A stretch of 64,000 nucleotides of DNA, taken from the NCBI RefSeq assembly GCF_000972845.2, contig NC_040018.1:11753157-11817156 (forward strand), written 5' to 3'. The stretch's first letter is position 1; every line of letters begins with the position of its first letter. The position numbers and the translations under genes were made by a program. The DNA is from Larimichthys crocea (lineage: Eukaryota; Chordata; Actinopteri; Sciaenidae). Of this stretch, positions 49,156 through 59,101 are shown one piece after another. A model generated the notes under the pieces. It was not told the origin of the DNA and made no database searches. It worked only from the letters and a program-made list of their open reading frames with translations.

Positions 49156-51640
49156 TGTGCTCCTCTAAACTGAGAGGTGTGGTAATCCAAATTTGAAAAC
49201 ATATCACAGTAACGTGCATGCGATGGAATGCAGTCACTCATCCAGAGATCCAGTGAAAGAACTTAACGGACCAACTCACAAACTATTTCCATTCTTCAGG
49301 TGTCTCCTTCAAACGCTGTTTATAGCATTTTCACACTATTGCAATGACTAAGAAAAAAAAAAGATACCTCTCTCTGCATGCCAGGGGGCTGTACTGCTCT
49401 TGGGTGAATATTATATAACTGTAGCTTCACAATGCCATTCCAAAACAATGTGGTCAGCATTACATCGATTCCCTGACTTAACAAAAATCAAAGGGAGAAC
49501 AGTTAACTGAGCAGGGATTCAAAAACTAACACTGTAGAAGAGGTTAGCATAGGCACATCATCTGGGTCGATGTCATGTACACCTTCCTGCACCCTCAGCA
49601 GCTCCAGCTTTTTTTTCTTTTCCTTTTTTAAAATCAGGAATGTGAAGATGGACATATTCGTCAATCAATAGAAGTGAGACAGAAGACATTATGAAATGTT
49701 CCTCAGGTCTATAAAGAGTCGACTTTGAGAAAGAGAGTAAGTGTGTTACATTGGTGAGAGTTCATGTGTCTTAAAAATGTAGTGATTGTGACAAAGTTAT
49801 TACAGACGCCTATGGATGTTTTTGAGTCTTTTGGTTACTCTTTACAGTGCATGAAGACGTTTTTTTTGTTTTGTTTTGTTTGTTTTTTTAAAGAGAAATT
49901 GTCAATAAGCCACTTAGATTGACATTTGAATACTCTTGCACACATCATATTGCTCAATTTACCCACCCCCTTTGCCAAAAAAATTTAATACATTATATTG
50001 CCAAATGTATTTATGAGATGTAATTTTGTATATGTATATGGATATTGCTTTATTTAAACACAAGCTAAGATCATTCTCTCCTTCCCTAGACATTTTGTTG
50101 GTTCTCACATAGACTGTTACACAGCAACACCACGGAAAAGATGCCATCCTGACCTTAAAACACTGCCATAGCTTTTATTTCAAGAACACAACCTCTGTAC
50201 CTTGGGTTTTAACCAATAATGAACTTGCTAATAGTTGTCCTAGTCTCATAACTACTGTACCTTATTCTTTTTGGAGAGCTCTTAGCAATGTGCCCAGGTC
50301 AAGGTCTGCATGCTTTATGCATTTCAGAGTAGCATGGCTGGTATAGAACAAGTCTTGTCATTAAGTCACAGTAAATAAGCTCGAATCATGTCCAGAAAAT
50401 ATACTATATGTAAACTTTTTGACAGGCTTATTAAATGCCCGGGTCATCAGACAGGACCAAACTGTGTACTCCTCAAAGTGTCCCAGGATCTCATTTCTCT
50501 TGTTCTCAAGGTGCTCTCAGTCATCTTGGACGTCAAGGTGTTTGCTTCCCTTTAATGTGGTTCCTCTCAAACATCCTTGAGGCTGAACTGAATGAATAAA
50601 TGGCTGGAACATTACGTATGCCGATTTGAAATACTGTAAGTGGCGTACAATCTTCCATATCACTCTGGGTGTTAAACAGGTGGCTCACAATTTGCATTAT
50701 TTATTACCGTTAATGTTGTTATCACTTTTATTGCTATATTTGATGGTATTATTATCCTTATTGCTCTTGCAACAGATTGGTTTGATGTCAGTGGTTTTTA
50801 TCTCAGTTTTTGGGACAGTGTGGAGAACTTTTTAGACTTTCCCAAATGTACGAAGTTATATATTCCAGCTTTTTTTCTGTCCGAGTGGATAGTGTTTGAC
50901 ATTCTGCCATGGCATGGTGACAATATGCTCTTTTTACAAATGTTTCATAGTGGTGAGGCATGCAGAGTGACAGCCTGCTCACACTGACCTTTGGTGCAAC
51001 ACCACCGTCAAGCCTGGAGTCACCATAGAAATCTGCACACTCTCTCGATTTGGAATAAGATTTGCTGTGGTTACTCACAGCAGACCGTTCCAGCCAGTTT
51101 ACAGTCTGACACTACTCAAATCATGCTGCCAGTCCCAGTTGTCTCTCACAAAAAATACTCTAAGGTTAGGCCAGCAATTTTCTACGTTCAGTAGCTTTGC
51201 TTGCAGCCGGTCATACACTAAACACTGCTGAAAGAAGCACTATAATACTTTCCACCATGATGTGTACAGCACCATCTTCTATGTGTAATTATTTATGCAG
51301 ATGTCTTAAAAAAAAAAAAGAGTTCCAATAGAGTCATGTAGAAAACATCTATATAACAATAAGGAAATAATGACTATATAAAAAGATATCAGTATTGACA
51401 TATATAGAGAGAAAAATATTTCATCTGAGAAGTTATTTATTCAAAAATATTGGCAGATTTATAAATTGGTCTATATTGAAAGAGGAATAATTCAACTATG
51501 TCTTGTCCATGTTTACCTGGTTTGCTTCCCCTCCTTTCCTGCCCCACAATGAGAATGTATTTAATTCCCCCAACCCCAACCCCCCCCCCCCTCACTGCCC
51601 TGCCTGTAATGGAATAAACTGCAAACTATGAAAACAACTG
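49156..51640 (+). other. dagla: dagla 3' UTR
   Basis: About 2.5 kb of non-coding, AT-rich sequence follows the stop. An AATAAA at 51613-51618 with GT-rich sequence beyond it (CTGTGAATTTC) is the likely end. It lies just past a C-rich run at 51568-51591. Length and position agree with the long 3' UTR of mammalian DAGLA. The boundary is inferred. Confidence 0.6.
51613..51618 (+). promoter_or_regulatory. dagla: dagla distal poly(A) signal
   Basis: Canonical AATAAA (GGAATAAACTGC), the last good signal before the repeat-rich spacer. Confidence 0.55.
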
Positions 51641-52570
51641 TGAATTTCTTTCATATCTCTTTCAGCATGCACCACTGATATGCTGTTGTCTGTTTAAACA
51701 AGCCTCAAATTGTGGGTGCTTGTTTTCTTCACAGCTACGAATTGTTCCAGTTTAGCTCAGGTATTTTAATAAGAACATAATGTATACGTGTCTTATTTAA
51801 TGAATGTGTTCTATTTAGACTCTTCAAAATCTAGTGTTTGTTGTTGGCACACTTAGGCAAAAAGTTGCTCAGATAAACAGATTTATCGCTAAAGCTAATA
51901 GTTTTAAGTACCAAGGATACATGCCAAATGGACCCACCCTGAAAAAGTTGGTGCTTTAAGTGTGATGTAAAGACTGTGTCATCAGTTTTAGAACTGCTGA
52001 GCATAGATGGATTTTGGGTATGGGCGGCATGAGTTGTTCCGATCTATATTTAAGCCCAAGTGTAGGTGCAGTGTATTGTGCAGGAGGTGTTATAGAGATC
52101 AGAACCTCCTGTTCAGCCTCATGGAGGTGTCATGGGTACAGCATAGATGGGAGGTGCCTGTTCGATAACACCAATGACGCACCGCGGTCCTGTATTTGTC
52201 CTGAATTACTGAGTTAGTCTGTAATTCTTACAGCTGCCTTCAATTGCTGACTGGCTCACGTCAGGCCTTTGCTTATCTGAAACCATTTGTGAGCAGCTGG
52301 TACTGTACATCCAAAAGTATTTGTGAAATCTGTGATTACTCCCCAACCCAAGACGGTGCACACAAGTCAAATTTTCAAGTTTCAAACCGCATTCACTTGA
52401 AAAAAACTGGTTTTGCAATGGCAAGATTTACAGCAGGTAATGTATAAAAACAAAGATGGTTCCCTTTAAAGAAAGTTATCCTTAAACCTTAGGGGAAAAA
52501 AATTAACAAGGTCCACTGAGGAAGATCATGGGGTGTGATTGAAAGCTCAGTGAGAGGTAAGTGAGTAGAC
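51641..52570. other. dagla-ext2 spacer, left part
   Basis: No exon-like frame and no repeat recognised with confidence. Confidence 0.6.
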
Positions 52571-53184
52571 CAGGCATGTACAAAGTCTGGCCCGGGGGCC
52601 AATCACAGCAAGCAGTCAGATTTCATGCGGCCACAGCTTCATTTTTATAATATATTATTTATGGCTTGCTAGGATTAGATACTGTATGGCTGGCAGATTT
52701 GGCTTCTTTGGTTGACATAACGAAGCATTTGGACCTTTAGGGACATAACTGCTGGTGTTATATATCTGTAAAATATTCCTTTTGAATGATCTTGCGAAAG
52801 AGAAGAGCAAGAGTGATGCGTTAAAAATTTAAATGTTAACAGACTTTGCATTGCTCATAATAAGTCATGTTTAGAATGAACATGAGGTTCAGATTTGTAT
52901 CAAACTCCTGCAAGTTTAACGTATTTCATACAATTTATTCTTCTATTGTTTTCTGACCTGAGATGTGAAAGAAAGGAAGAATAGTTTGTAATATTTGTTC
53001 ACACCTGGATTGGTTTAGATTTGGTGACATTGCCATTTTTTTTTTAAATAAAAAGACATTGAAAATATAATTCTTACAGAACAATGCACATGCATTTTTC
53101 ATCTTTCAAATGTTAGTATTGGCTCCCGGGAATCTTCACATTGTCAAATCTGTCCCTCTTTTAAAAGAAGTCTGGACACCGCTG
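52571..53184. mobile_element. Non-autonomous hAT (Charlie-like) element with intact 8-bp target duplication
   Basis: The element is flanked by the identical 8-mer GAGTAGAC at 52563-52570 and 53185-53192. Its ends are inverted: left CAGGCATGTACAAAGTCTGG, right (reverse complement) CAGCGGTGTCCAGACTTC, the CAGNGGTGTCCA type typical of hAT-Charlie elements. The 614-bp body has no transposase frame. Confidence 0.8.
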
Positions 53185-53304
53185 GAGTAGACCTTAATTA
53201 CATTTCTGTCAAATAGTTTAATGGATTTACATTCCCAACAGGTTTTGTGAAGCCTAATTAATTAAAGACTCCGTGCGTTTGGTAAAACATGTTAGTGTCT
53301 CGAC

Positions 53305-53665
53305 TAGTGATGTGTCGGTTGCGAACGAACCAACTCTTTGAAGTGAACGACGGGAGCCGGCTCCTCGTTGTGAGCCGATTTAAGGAGCCGTTTATTCAAT
53401 TATTTTGATTGATAAATTAATTAAATAGTTAGTACGTTTTATTTATATAGCACGTTTTTACACCAAATACACTGACCAAAGTGCTTTACAATGTCAAAAA
53501 TAAAATAAAATATAATAACATTTAAAAATATAACATTACTAATAAAATTAATTAATAAAACCAGTTAATAAAATGCGGAAGAGCCGTTTGGAGCCGAAAG
53601 ACCGGCTCTAAAGTATGCAGCCAAAAGAACCGGCTCTCCAAAAAGAGCCGAAATTCCCATCACTA
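53305..53665. mobile_element. Non-autonomous hAT element with perfect 8-bp target duplication
   Basis: The target duplication GTCTCGAC is exact at 53297-53304 and 53666-53673. The termini are inverted (TAGTGATG at the left, CATCACTA at the right). Internal arms are rich in GAGCCG/CGGCTC units, in inverted orientation near both ends. The 361-bp body includes a segment with TTTATTTATATAGCAC and CAAAGTGCTTTACA, itself a common fish repeat tail. No coding frame. Confidence 0.85.
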
Positions 53666-53689
53666 GTCTCGACCTAGACAGATGTATAA

Positions 53690-54060
53690 GGACTAGACAT
53701 AGAGGACATGGGTAGTAGTCAAAATATAGCGGGCGATAGATGTACGAGAGAGATTGAGAGATAGATACTATAGGGGCGCTATAGAGAGATCTTATAGCTG
53801 AGATAGCATGAGCGGATAGATATATCTACGATAGAGATAGAGGTGATAGCGATAGGAGAGATGTAGATTCTATATACGATAGAGATATATATTGTTATTT
53901 ATATATATACATATATCTATACCTATATCTGTTATATATATATTTACATGGTATCATATATATTATTACTCTATAATATATTATTATATCATATATATAT
54001 ACTATAATATATCTATATATATATATATATCTATGTCATATTTACATATCTATATATTAT
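53690..54060. repeat. Degenerate GATA/TATC and AT-rich simple repeat block
   Basis: Imperfect GATAGA/AGATAT units (53690-53890) pass into ATATAT/TATCTA-rich sequence. The many changes between units suggest an old array rather than an active microsatellite. Confidence 0.7.
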
Positions 54061-54061
54061 G

Positions 54062-54779
54062 CTGTCAAAATTAACAGGGGTATAGAAGAAGCATTTTAAC
54101 TTGCCCAAGCTACAACCGGCCCTGCTTGTTTTAGTTTACGCAGCAGATCTCCACCTCAATATGGCGGGACACGTAACGATCGGCAGCGACGGACCACCTG
54201 CCTCAGTTAGGCGTCTGTGTATACTTATGTCTATGATCTATCCTAACTAAAGGAGGTAGTTGTGTATTATATGTCTTGAATCTATCCTAAACTAAAGGCG
54301 AGATTCTGTGGTGTAAAGATGGATAGGACGGACTTTTAGGGGGAACATTTCATTTTTAAAAAGTTGCCCGACGGCTCGTTGGACAAACAAAAGGCATTTG
54401 CCCCACAGTTTGCAAAGCCGAATTTAAAATTCCACATGACGCGTCGTAACACGACTTTAACATATCACCTCAAGCAAAACACCCAGTCTTACACTACAGG
54501 GTGTGGCACTGTCAGTTATATTTCTCATTCTGCCTTTTTTCTGTTTGCACTGGGCACTATGTGCCACCTTAAGCCAATTCACATGAATGAATTTCAATAT
54601 AACTTTCTCTGTGTTTCTTCTACATTAATTTGCTCATTTTACCATAAATAAATATTCATTATAAGCTTCAGTCTCAGAAAAATGCATTTAATTTATTGTA
54701 CATTTATTGATAGATTAATCGCCGATAATCGCGATTAATTCAGAAATTTTGCGATTCATTAGTTAATTTTTTTAAATCG
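54062..54779 (+). pseudogene. Decayed hAT-family element with a BED-finger-like remnant
   Basis: From about 54364 the plus strand reads LPDGSLDKQKAFAP, then KFHMTRRNTTLTYHLKQNTQ. This resembles the BED zinc-finger region at the N-terminus of hAT transposases (DK-KA-C, then TT-L-YHLK), with the cysteines lost and stops beyond. The ends carry CTGTCAAAATTAAC at the left and a GATTAATCGC-rich segment finishing in CGCTTCCAGCCC at the right, as in a common teleost hAT family. No intact transposase is present. Confidence 0.5.
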
Positions 54780-54788
54780 CTTCCAGCC

Positions 54789-54816
54789 CTTAATATATAT
54801 ATATATATATATATCT

Positions 54817-54860
<44 letters not shown>
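54789..54860. repeat. (TA)n repeat
   Basis: Nearly pure TA dinucleotides just upstream of the ext2 promoter. Confidence 0.95.
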
Positions 54861-54865
<5 letters not shown>

Positions 54866-54899
54866 GACATATATACATGTATATATATGTCTATGGTGT

Positions 54900-55120
54900 C
54901 TATGAGTCAGTCTCGACGTCCACCAGAGGGAGGCGGAGGTGACGTCAGTCAGACCCGAAGAAGAAATCACTGAACGTCTGCGCTGCTTCCGGGGGGAGTG
55001 CTAACGTTAGCTCGATGCTAGGTTTGCGCTAACACTGTTTTTCAGGAGTGTAACTTGTAACATTGCCATGAATTAACAACGACGAGCTGTCGACGCCAGA
55101 TCCTGTAAACACTTCGGTGG
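54900..55120 (+). promoter_or_regulatory. ext2: ext2 promoter and non-coding first exon
   Basis: A CpG-containing stretch holds a CTCF-like motif CCACCAGAGGGAGG (54920-54933), a full palindromic CRE TGACGTCA (54940-54947) and an ETS core CTTCCGG (54986-54992). The first exon probably ends at 55120 (GGTGG|GTAAGAC). No TATA box is seen apart from the distant TA repeat. Site function is inferred. Confidence 0.55.
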
Positions 55121-55550
55121 GTAAGACACGTACCTATGACGTTAAATAAATAGATATTTTAACGCTGTCGGCGGGCGTTAGTGAGCTAACTTAGCATGAG
55201 TGTTTACACAGCTGCGGTTAGCCACCTTAGCTGGATTTAAGGATTTAGGATAAACCAGCAGCTGTCATCAGTGTTGTGTCAGTTCACCTGGAAAAGATGG
55301 AGTTAATCCAACAATCTGAGATATTTCCTTCGAGTTACGTTCAGTATTTTTGGCCTTACACTGGCTCGGTAGCAGTCATGGTAACTTTACAATGAGCTAT
55401 GTCGATGGCAGGTTATTGTTAGTGGCTAACATACACACTGCATTATTATGAGTGACCTGTAACTGTGTTTATCGGACCTCGGTTCAGACAGTACCTGCTT
55501 GTGTGTAGTGGTCCTTGAAGCTGTCATTGATCAGTGACTTGTCTTCACAG
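55121..55550 (+). other. ext2: ext2 intron 1
   Basis: Bounded by GTAAGAC and GTCTTCACAG. It contains a 48-bp segment (55427-55474) related to 57133-57190 in intron 4. No coding frame. Confidence 0.6.
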
Positions 55551-55582
55551 TGCCTGCCTGGACAGAGACAGAGGTGTCAGGC

Positions 55583-58500
55583 ATGTATGCCTCTGGGAAA
55601 TACAGCTCGCGGGGCCCTGCTCTCATCCCACGGATGAAAACCAAGCACCGCATCTACTACATCACCCTCTTCTCTGTGGTGCTGCTCGGACTGATTGCCA
55701 CTGGGATGTTTCAGTTCTGGCCTCACTCCATCGAGTCCGCCGCTGACTGGACTCTGGATAAGCGCAGTGTCCACGACGCGCCTCTGGTCCGCCTGCCTGT
55801 CTCCAGTCCCATTCCTGAGAGGGGTGATCTCAGCTGTCGCATGCACACCTGTTTTGATGTGTACAGATGTGGCTACAATCCTAAAAACAGAATCAAGGTG
55901 ACTCCCTGTCAAAGCAGCTCTCCTGTCACTAAAGGCAAATCCAATCCTATTCATTCACTGTGATCCTTGTTAAAATGATGACCTATTGTTAAAATGATTT
56001 CTTTTGTAGGTCTACATCTACCCCCTGCAGAAGTTTGTGGATGAATTGGGAGTTCCCATCAGCAGTACCGGACTGTCTCGAGAATACAATGACCTGCTCA
56101 GTGCCATTTCCGACAGTGACTTTTACACTGATGACGTCACCAGGGCATGTCTTTTTATCCCATCTATTGATGTGCTTAATCAGAACTCCCTGCGCATCAG
56201 AGAGACTGCCCAGGCTCTGGCAATGCTGCCCAGGTAAACACAAGACCCAGTCAGGAAAAAAAATGTGTCTTGATCAGTTTGAACCATCTTATGTAGATGT
56301 TTACTGCTTTGCCACATTGCTCTTTACTCATTACTTGTTATGCACCTCTTTTTCTCAAATTGCTCTAATATATTTGTTGTTATTATTGGTGTTAAAGCTC
56401 AAATGTAGCTTTTTACCCCCCAAAAAAGATACCAAACATACCAAACATTAATCATTTGGGTCCTAAATTGCCAAAAGTAATGACCAATACCAACATAAGA
56501 TGGAAATCTCACAGGAACCCAAAGATATGTCTCAAAATGTCTCTTTTCTAGCCAGTGTAAAATAAAAAAGTTGTTTAACATTTATGTGAAATGGGGAAAA
56601 AAGCAAAAAAATAAAACTGCAAATCTGCAGTTACTTCATTTTCAGTTGTTCAAGTAATCTGTTAATTAACTGAACTAATCATGTGTATATTTTGACAGAT
56701 GGGACAAAGGGATGAATCACCTGCTTTTCAACATGTTACCTGGAGGCCCCCCGGACTACAACACCGCCTTGGATGTGCCCAGAGACAGGTAGCTACACTA
56801 CTGTCTTAAAAGCTCACTTCCACAATGTTTAAATCATTTCTGGCTTCTTGACGTTAACAGGCTGCATTAACAGAATGGAACAACAACATTTATTCATATT
56901 TTAATCAAAGTTACCACTGTTAAAAAGTGCATCAGATGATGTATTACCACAGTCATTTCAGACATATGCAGCCTAAAATGATCTAAAAGCCGTTTTCATC
57001 GCTGCTTTGGCTTGGCACTTATCTGTTAACTAAATGTAAGATATTTACCTCATCTTATTTTAATATTACTTACTATACTATAACTACACTATAATTGTAA
57101 CGTTATGTGTCATTGACAGCACTATAGTAGGGTAACATATACACTGCACTTTTGATATTATTGTGAGGGACCTGTAACTGGATTTATCATTTTCTGGAGT
57201 AATGATACAGACAACAGTGTTACTTGTTAAGCAGGGATTGCAGGATTTTGCTTTTTAATCCCACAAATGAAGTCAATTCAAGTCACAGTCAGTTCAGACA
57301 TAAACAGCCTAAAATGATCAAAAAGAGAATAGGAGGGGAGCATGTTATCAACTTCATGTTTTCATTGTTCTTTTAGCAACTTCTGTCTGATATAAATCAA
57401 AAGGATAAATTCACATTCTGTTTCCGGGACAGATGAAATTCATTGTCATGCTACAGTAGATTACGCAACCCTAAGTAGCATTTAATATAACTGCAGTCAA
57501 TCACAGAGTGTTAAGAATGGTCATTTGATAAAGATGAAAGATATTTACAAGCAACTGGGAGATAACATGTTTTAAAGAGGCCTTGAGGGGACTTCAAATC
57601 TGGTTGTATTTACCAGCAAGGAGCCTGTGTGCTTCAAGATGTCCTGTAGGCTAGAGTGATGGTTAAGGGTGGAAAAGGTTGGGTTTGTGAACACACAGCC
57701 TTCAGACAATGAACACTATCCTTAGCTGCAAGGAATTTCCTGGGCTCATCCAGCTGGAGTGCATTTGGCTTGGAGCCTCATCAGAACCAGGTGTGTGTGA
57801 CTGACGGTGTGTTTCCACTTTATGTTCACCTTGCCTGAGAATAGAACAGGATCCAAAATACATTTTATCACTTAGTGGACTACATGGGATCTATTAACCA
57901 GGGCACTAAGCCTTGTTTGATGTCACTTCTTGCCACACATCATCAGCATGTTGGTGGCAGTAGGAAGCAAAAGAGCAAATGAATTAATTTGTGTTTTCTT
58001 AAGCTCATGCCTGTTGGATTCCCCAGTGTGTTGGAGCATTGTTACAGTCCAGGTCAATTTGTTTCAGAGTGTTGCTGGCTGGAGGTGGGTTCTCAACTTG
58101 GACCTACAGACAGGGTTATGACGTCAGTATCCCCGTGTACAGCCCCCTGTCTGCGGATGTTGAGCTGCCTGAGAGACAGCCTGGGTGAGTACATCTCTTA
58201 ACTCTCATTATCTTGTTTGAGTATCACATCATGAGCAAATTACAATCACTTTACCTCATTTATCCACAACATCTTATCCACAGATGGTGCTCCAAGAGAA
58301 CATAATGACGTATTTAGAAAGGACTTGTAAATAAAATAAAAGTATTTGTGGTTTCTCAGCACTCTTCAGGCTAGCTGTGATTACAGAGTTATTTAACAGT
58401 ATAAAGTATGCCTTGATAACAGTTGCTCCTGTCTTCAGGCCACGGCGCTACTTTATTCTGTCTTCTCAAACTGCCATCCATCGAGAGTACCGTGCTGAAC

Positions 58501-59101
58501 TGGAGCGCTTGAAGGAAGAAAACGGAGAAGCACTGCTCCTCCTGGACAAGTGCAGCAACCTCTCACAGGGCGCCGCCTCTGCCCGAAAACGCTGCTACAA
58601 GGGGCAGGTGTATGACTACCCTCAGATCCTGCAGGTGAGAAGCACGACTGCATTAATAATGATGAGGTGGTTAAAGTTCCTTTAAAGGTTTTTGGTTCCT
58701 TATAGCAGTGGGAATGGATCAATAGAGCCTGGTCTCATTTAGGTTTTTAACAGTTTTCTCTAAATGTTTCTCTGCAGGAGTCTTCGTTCTGTGTGGTTTT
58801 GCGGGGAGCACGATTGGGTCAGGCTGCCCTCAGTGATGTGCTACAGGCTGGCTGTGTCCCCGTCATCCTCGCTGACTCCTACATTCTGCCATTCTCTGAA
58901 GTACTTGATTGGAAAAGGTCAGTCTAACTCACTGAGCTGTTGGTGGGGCAAACAAGTAAATGGTTTAACGGTCTACCATTTTCAGTTGACTGACTCTTTC
59001 TGCACAGGGCATCTGTGGTTATTCCAGAGGAGAAGCTGTCAGAGATGTACACCATCCTGAAGAGTATTCCTCACAGACAAGTTGAAGAGATGCAGAGACA
59101 G
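55583..59101 (+). CDS. ext2: Exostosin-2, heparan sulfate copolymerase subunit (partial, 3' part outside window)
   Basis: EXT2 forms the Golgi heparan sulfate polymerase with EXT1, adding alternating glucuronic acid and N-acetylglucosamine. Coding exons: 55583-55897, 56010-56233, 56699-56788, 58068-58184, 58439-58634, 58778-58917, 59008-59101. They give 392 aa in frame with GT-AG junctions, ending EEMQRQ; the human protein is about 718 aa. The start [20 protein letters not shown] aligns with human EXT2, and the exon acceptor is 32 bases upstream. A type II signal anchor spans about residues 26-45. The exostosin domain shows [61 protein letters not shown] and [20 protein letters not shown]. 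The next exon (expected to begin ARWFWEAYF) is not found before 64000, so the downstream intron exceeds 4.9 kb and the C-terminal GT64 domain lies outside. Confidence 0.97.
56789..58067 (+). other. ext2: ext2 intron 4 with local diverged duplications
   Basis: Bounded by GTAGCTAC and TGTTTCAG. Segments 56948-56989 and 57284-57325 are direct repeats (CACAGTCNNTTCAGACATA...CAGCCTAAAATGATC). Segment 57133-57190 resembles 55427-55474 of intron 1. No coding frame. Confidence 0.55.

Noticed and set aside
48588..49241. 217-codon minus-strand frame opposite dagla exon 19
   Set aside because: Antisense shadow of a conserved coding exon.
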